9,281 nucleotides of DNA. Origin: an uncultured Porphyromonadaceae bacterium (GTDB lineage: Bacteria; Bacteroidota; Bacteroidia; Bacteroidales; Muribaculaceae). Below the pieces are notes generated by a model. It had not been told where the DNA came from. It saw only the letters and a list, made by a program, of their open reading frames with translations, and did no database searches. This document shows, in pieces, positions 5,749-9,281 of the stretch. Position numbers and translations under genes: made by a program. The DNA lies in the NCBI GenBank assembly GCA_900551515.1, contig URWH01000063.1, positions 1-9,281 on the forward strand. Reading direction: 5' to 3'. How positions within the stretch are numbered: the stretch's first letter is position 1; the number at the start of each line of letters is the position of its first letter.

Positions 5749-8076
5749 GTGGAAGAATATCTTCAGAAGCTCAACACACAACAACGCGACGCCGTCGTCT
5801 ACACCGACGGCCCCGAACTCGTCATCGCCGGTGCCGGGTCCGGCAAGACACGTGTGCTCACATATAAGATAGTGCATCTCCTTCAGCTCGGCTACGAGCC
5901 CTGGCGCATCCTCGCCCTCACGTTCACCAACAAAGCCGCCCGCGAGATGCGCGAACGTATCGAGCAGCTCGTCGGCCCCAAAACCGCCTCCCGGCTCTGG
6001 ATGGGCACGTTCCACTCCATCTTCTGCCGCATCCTCCGGCAGAACGCCGACCGTGTGGGCTACCGCTCCAATTTCACCATCTACGATGCCGCCGACAGCA
6101 AATCGCTCGTCAAATCCATCATCAAGGATCTCGGCTGCGACGATAAAGTCTACAAGCCCAACAGCGTGCTCTCATCCATCTCCTCGGCCAAAAATGCCCT
6201 TGTTTCTCCCGAAAAATATGCCACGCTCAAGGATGTGATGGATGCCGACCGACAGGCACGCCGCCCCGACACGTATCTCATCTACCGCATCTACCGCGAC
6301 CGATGCGTTAGCTCCGGCGCTATGGATTTCGACGATCTGCTCTACTATACAAATGTGCTCCTGCGCGACAATCCCGACCTGCTGCACCACTATCAGGAAT
6401 TCTTCCGCTACGTGCTCGTCGACGAATATCAGGACACCAATTTCGCCCAGCACGTCATAGTGTCGCAGCTGTGCAGCGCCAGCGAGCGTCTGTGCGTAGT
6501 GGGCGACGATGCACAGAGCATCTATTCGTTCCGCGGCGCCAACATCAGCAACATTCTCAACCTCAAGCGGGGCTATCCCTCGCTTCGCATTTTCAAACTC
6601 GAGCAAAACTATCGCTCGACGCAAAACATCATCAACGCCGCAAATTCGCTCATCGAAAAAAATACCCAGCAGATACGCAAAAAGGTGTTCTCCAACAACG
6701 ACCCCGGCTCACGCATTGAAGTCGTCCAGAGCTACAGCGATTTTGAGGAGGGCTACCTTGTGGCCAACCGCATCTCCCAGCTGAAAATGCGCACTTCCGA
6801 TTCATATGAGGATTTCGCCATCCTTTACCGCACCAACGCACAGAGCCGCGTGCTCGAGGAATCGCTCCGCAAGCGCAACATCCCCTACCGCATCTACGGC
6901 GGCCTCTCGTTCTACCAGCGCAAGGAGGTGAAGGATGCCATAGCCTATTTCCGCGTCACCGTCAATCCCGACGACGACGAAGCCCTGCGCCGCATCATAA
7001 ATTTCCCGTCGAGAGGCATCGGCGACACCACGCTCAACAAGCTGACGCGCGCTGCAATCGACGCAAAGGTGAGCCTGTGGACGGTGATCAACGACACCGA
7101 AGCTTTCAATCTCGGCTTCAATGCCGGCACGCGACGCAAGCTTGAAGATTTCCGTTCGCTGATTCAGTCGTTTATCAACGCCAATGCCGAAGGTAAGAAT
7201 GCCGACGATCTGGCCCGGCTGATTATCGAGCGCACGCATCTGCTTTCGATGCTGGTCAACGACAAGACGCCCGAGAATCTGTCGAAACAGGAAAACCTCA
7301 ACGAACTGCTTGCCGGTGTCAGAGAATTCATCGAAAACAACACCGAGGAGGGCAACAGTGCCGTAAGCCTCAGCGACTTTCTGAGCGACGTGTCGCTGGC
7401 CACCGATCAGGACACCGACGACGGATCCTCGCAGGAGCGCGTGACGCTGATGACGGTGCATGCCGCCAAAGGTCTGGAATTCAACAATGTGTTCATTGTC
7501 GGCGTCGAGGAGGATCTGTTTCCGTCGGCAATGGCCAATAATTCGCTCAGCGAAATAGAGGAAGAACGCCGTCTGCTCTACGTGGCCATCACACGTGCCA
7601 AAAATTTCTGCATGATGAGCTATGCGTCGAGCCGCTACCGCAACGGCATGACCTGCATGACCTCGCCGTCGCGCTTCCTGCGCGACATCGACACCCGCTA
7701 TCTCAAACTGTCAACGGGCACATCGATCGCTCCGCCGAAACGCTCATTCGAATCCTACGCTGATTCCTACCACAGCTCATCCACGCCTGCCGCATCAGGC
7801 CGCAGATCTTACAGCACTCCGGCCGACCGTCCCGCCCCGCATTCGCCAACGTCGTCGGCCGTTCGCACTGGCGGCACGGCAGCAAAGCCCGAAGGCTTCC
7901 ACACCATCAACGAAGTGGCCGAAGGCATGCTCATCGAGCACAATCGTTTCGGCAAAGGCGTCATTGAAAGTATCGACACTTCGCATCCCGATCCGCGCAT
8001 CGTTGTCAACTTCAGCAATCTCGGCAGCCGTGTGCTTTTGCTCAAATTTGCCCGTTTTTCGATTATTCAATCCTGA
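5749..8076 (+). CDS. pcrA: ATP-dependent DNA helicase PcrA/UvrD (superfamily 1A, 3'-5')
   Basis: The protein (775 aa from GTG) unwinds DNA 3'-5' in nucleotide excision repair and replication restart. The SF1A motifs stand in order: Q motif LNTQQRDAV (8-16), Walker A AGAGSGKT (27-34), Ia TFTNKAAREM, Ib GTFHSIFCRIL, II DEYQD (225-229), III GDDAQSIYSFRGA (252-264), IV QNYRST (286-291), V TVHAAKGLEF (569-578) and VI LLYVAITRAK (609-618). Residues about 655-716 are a Ser/Pro/Ala-rich linker. Residues 722-775 form the Tudor-like tail (GMLIEHNRFGKGV at 726-738) that in PcrA/UvrD contacts RNA polymerase. Length is normal for the family. The frame is open back to an ATG at 5587, but those 54 residues overlap ktrA, precede the promoter and look unlike the family; GTG 5749 gives EEYLQKLN, the usual beginning. 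Leucine codon choice changes after about 7020. nspC follows after 11 bases. Confidence 0.94.
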   Translation: MEEYLQKLNTQQRDAVVYTDGPELVIAGAGSGKTRVLTYKIVHLLQLGYEPWRILALTFTNKAAREMRERIEQLVGPKTASRLWMGTFHSIFCRILRQNADRVGYRSNFTIYDAADSKSLVKSIIKDLGCDDKVYKPNSVLSSISSAKNALVSPEKYATLKDVMDADRQARRPDTYLIYRIYRDRCVSSGAMDFDDLLYYTNVLLRDNPDLLHHYQEFFRYVLVDEYQDTNFAQHVIVSQLCSASERLCVVGDDAQSIYSFRGANISNILNLKRGYPSLRIFKLEQNYRSTQNIINAANSLIEKNTQQIRKKVFSNNDPGSRIEVVQSYSDFEEGYLVANRISQLKMRTSDSYEDFAILYRTNAQSRVLEESLRKRNIPYRIYGGLSFYQRKEVKDAIAYFRVTVNPDDDEALRRIINFPSRGIGDTTLNKLTRAAIDAKVSLWTVINDTEAFNLGFNAGTRRKLEDFRSLIQSFINANAEGKNADDLARLIIERTHLLSMLVNDKTPENLSKQENLNELLAGVREFIENNTEEGNSAVSLSDFLSDVSLATDQDTDDGSSQERVTLMTVHAAKGLEFNNVFIVGVEEDLFPSAMANNSLSEIEEERRLLYVAITRAKNFCMMSYASSRYRNGMTCMTSPSRFLRDIDTRYLKLSTGTSIAPPKRSFESYADSYHSSSTPAASGRRSYSTPADRPAPHSPTSSAVRTGGTAAKPEGFHTINEVAEGMLIEHNRFGKGVIESIDTSHPDPRIVVNFSNLGSRVLLLKFARFSIIQS

Positions 8077-8087
8077 ACCCAAAGCCG

Positions 8088-9218
8088 ATGAAAGAATCGC
8101 AATTGCCCACACCTTATTATATAGTCTACGAAGACCGTCTGCGCCGCAATCTGAATCTTATCGATTCGGTAAGGCGCCGCGCCGGTGTAGAGATCATCAT
8201 GGCCTTCAAAGCCAACGCCCTATGGCGCACGTTCGGCCCGATGCGTGAAATGGGATTCCGTTTCACGGCATCCTCACTCAACGAGCTTCAGCTAGGCAAC
8301 AAACATCTGCAGGTGAAAGCCCACACCTATTGTCCGGCCTACACCGGGCAGACTATCGACAGCTTTCTGGCCGGATCGTCGCACATCACCTTCAACTCGC
8401 TGAGCCAGTTTGAGCGGTTCGCCCGGCGGGCGCTTGCTGCCGGCGTAAGCCCTGGGCTGCGCATCAATCCTCAATGCTCGGTCATCGAAACCGATATCTA
8501 CAATCCGGCACTGCCCGGCTCGCGCTTCGGCGTCACCCGCGACATGATCGACGGCCATCTGCCCGAGGGCATCGAAGGGCTTCATTTTCACGCGCTGTGC
8601 GAATCCTCATCGGCCGATCTCGAGCGTGTGCTCGCGGCATTCGAAGAGCAGTTCGGTGAGTTTCTGCCGCAGCTGAAATGGGTCAACATGGGCGGCGGCC
8701 ACCTGATGACGCGCGAAGGCTACGACGTGGACCATCTCATCAATCTGCTTCTCGATTTCCGCCGCCGGCATCCCAACCTGCAGGTGATTCTCGAACCGGG
8801 CAGCACCTTCACATGGCGCACCGGCGATCTGGTTACGTCGGTTGTGGATATCGTTGAGAATCAAGGAGTGAAGACGGCTATCATTGACGCATCGTTTGCC
8901 TGCCACATGCCCGACTGCCTCGAGATGCCCTATCGCCCGGCCATTACCGAAAGTGTCGCCGACAATCCGGAATTGCCCACCTACCGCATGGGCGGCAATT
9001 CATGCCTGAGCGGCGATTTCTGCGGTCCCTGGAGCTTTGCCCAGCCGCTTCAGCCCGGCCAGCGCCTGCGGTTTGAGGATATGAACCATTACACCACCGT
9101 CAAGACCAATATGTTCAACGGCTTACAGCACCCCGACATCGTGTGGTGCGATGCCGACGGAGAGTGCAGCTATCTGCGGCGGTTCAATTTCGAGGATTAC
9201 GAATCACGAATGTCATAG
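8088..9218 (+). CDS. nspC: Carboxynorspermidine/carboxyspermidine decarboxylase
   Basis: The protein (376 aa) is a PLP enzyme with the alanine-racemase fold that decarboxylates carboxyspermidine or carboxynorspermidine, the last step of the spermidine route used by gut Bacteroidetes in place of S-adenosylmethionine decarboxylase. K41 in MAFKANA is the expected Schiff-base lysine. Other family marks are FNSLSQ, LRINPQCS, HFHALCE (166-172), the phosphate-binding GGGH (202-205), LEPGSTF (E236), HMPDCLEMPYRP (from 273), CLSGD with active-site C306, and FEDMNHYTTVK (Y335) near the end. Length and start fit the family; the ATG at 8088 is followed by the usual LPTPYYIV opening. The gene lies 11 bases after pcrA and probably shares its transcript. 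The partner dehydrogenase (carboxynorspermidine synthase) is not in the window, so it must be elsewhere if the route is complete. Confidence 0.95.
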   Translation: MKESQLPTPYYIVYEDRLRRNLNLIDSVRRRAGVEIIMAFKANALWRTFGPMREMGFRFTASSLNELQLGNKHLQVKAHTYCPAYTGQTIDSFLAGSSHITFNSLSQFERFARRALAAGVSPGLRINPQCSVIETDIYNPALPGSRFGVTRDMIDGHLPEGIEGLHFHALCESSSADLERVLAAFEEQFGEFLPQLKWVNMGGGHLMTREGYDVDHLINLLLDFRRRHPNLQVILEPGSTFTWRTGDLVTSVVDIVENQGVKTAIIDASFACHMPDCLEMPYRPAITESVADNPELPTYRMGGNSCLSGDFCGPWSFAQPLQPGQRLRFEDMNHYTTVKTNMFNGLQHPDIVWCDADGECSYLRRFNFEDYESRMS

Positions 9219-9281
9219 GCCTCGCCGCGCATCACAGCAATCATTAATCTAAGAGATTGTTTAATAATAAATGTTGACGGC

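Noticed and set aside
9219..9281. Possible terminator (AATCT-AAG-AGATT near 9246-9258) and a possible ATG at 9271
   Set aside because: The stem has five mostly A/T pairs and is too weak to call, and only three codons follow the ATG before the window ends.
1..9281. Search for CRISPR arrays, tRNA or rRNA genes, insertion sequences and attachment sites
   Set aside because: No spaced repeats, cloverleaf-like segments, transposase motifs or long terminal repeats were seen; the space is almost fully taken by six housekeeping or surface-sugar genes.

Overview
The window looks like a chromosomal segment of a Bacteroidales bacterium, probably a moderately GC-rich gut lineage such as Muribaculaceae; the family assignment is a guess. 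The grounds are a Bacteroidetes-type -7 promoter box (TATTTTTG) before the helicase gene, absence of clear Shine-Dalgarno sequences at the starts, the style of the protein sequences, and a carboxynorspermidine decarboxylase, the spermidine route typical of gut Bacteroidetes. All genes lie on the + strand and are tightly packed, and no stretch over 100 bases lacks a gene until the 63-base right edge.

Left edge (1-1096): the last 19 codons of what looks like a hexapeptide-repeat sugar acetyltransferase (NeuD/PglD type), followed after 23 bases by a NeuB-family nonulosonate (sialic or legionaminic acid) synthase. This is the right-hand end of a surface-sugar gene cluster. It is visibly more AT-rich than what follows.

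Middle (1165-5657): an ABC-F ATPase of the Uup type, starting with TTG, then a potassium uptake pair. The pair is a membrane subunit with KtrB-like selectivity loops and an unusual N-terminal block of about 170 residues with four hydrophobic segments, and a single-RCK regulatory subunit of KtrA type. The gaps of 25 and 16 bases suggest that the three genes are cotranscribed.

Right (5658-9218): a promoter, then a PcrA/UvrD DNA helicase whose real start is probably GTG at 5749, then after 11 bases nspC, whose product makes the final decarboxylation to spermidine or norspermidine. The last 63 bases hold no gene that can be judged.

Most of the window is ordinary housekeeping sequence, and I did not find a clearly undescribed system. 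The points most worth a second look are the N-terminal membrane block of the KtrB-like protein, the edge and substrate identity of the nonulosonate cluster, a shift in leucine codon choice inside the helicase gene, and the helicase-polyamine gene coupling.
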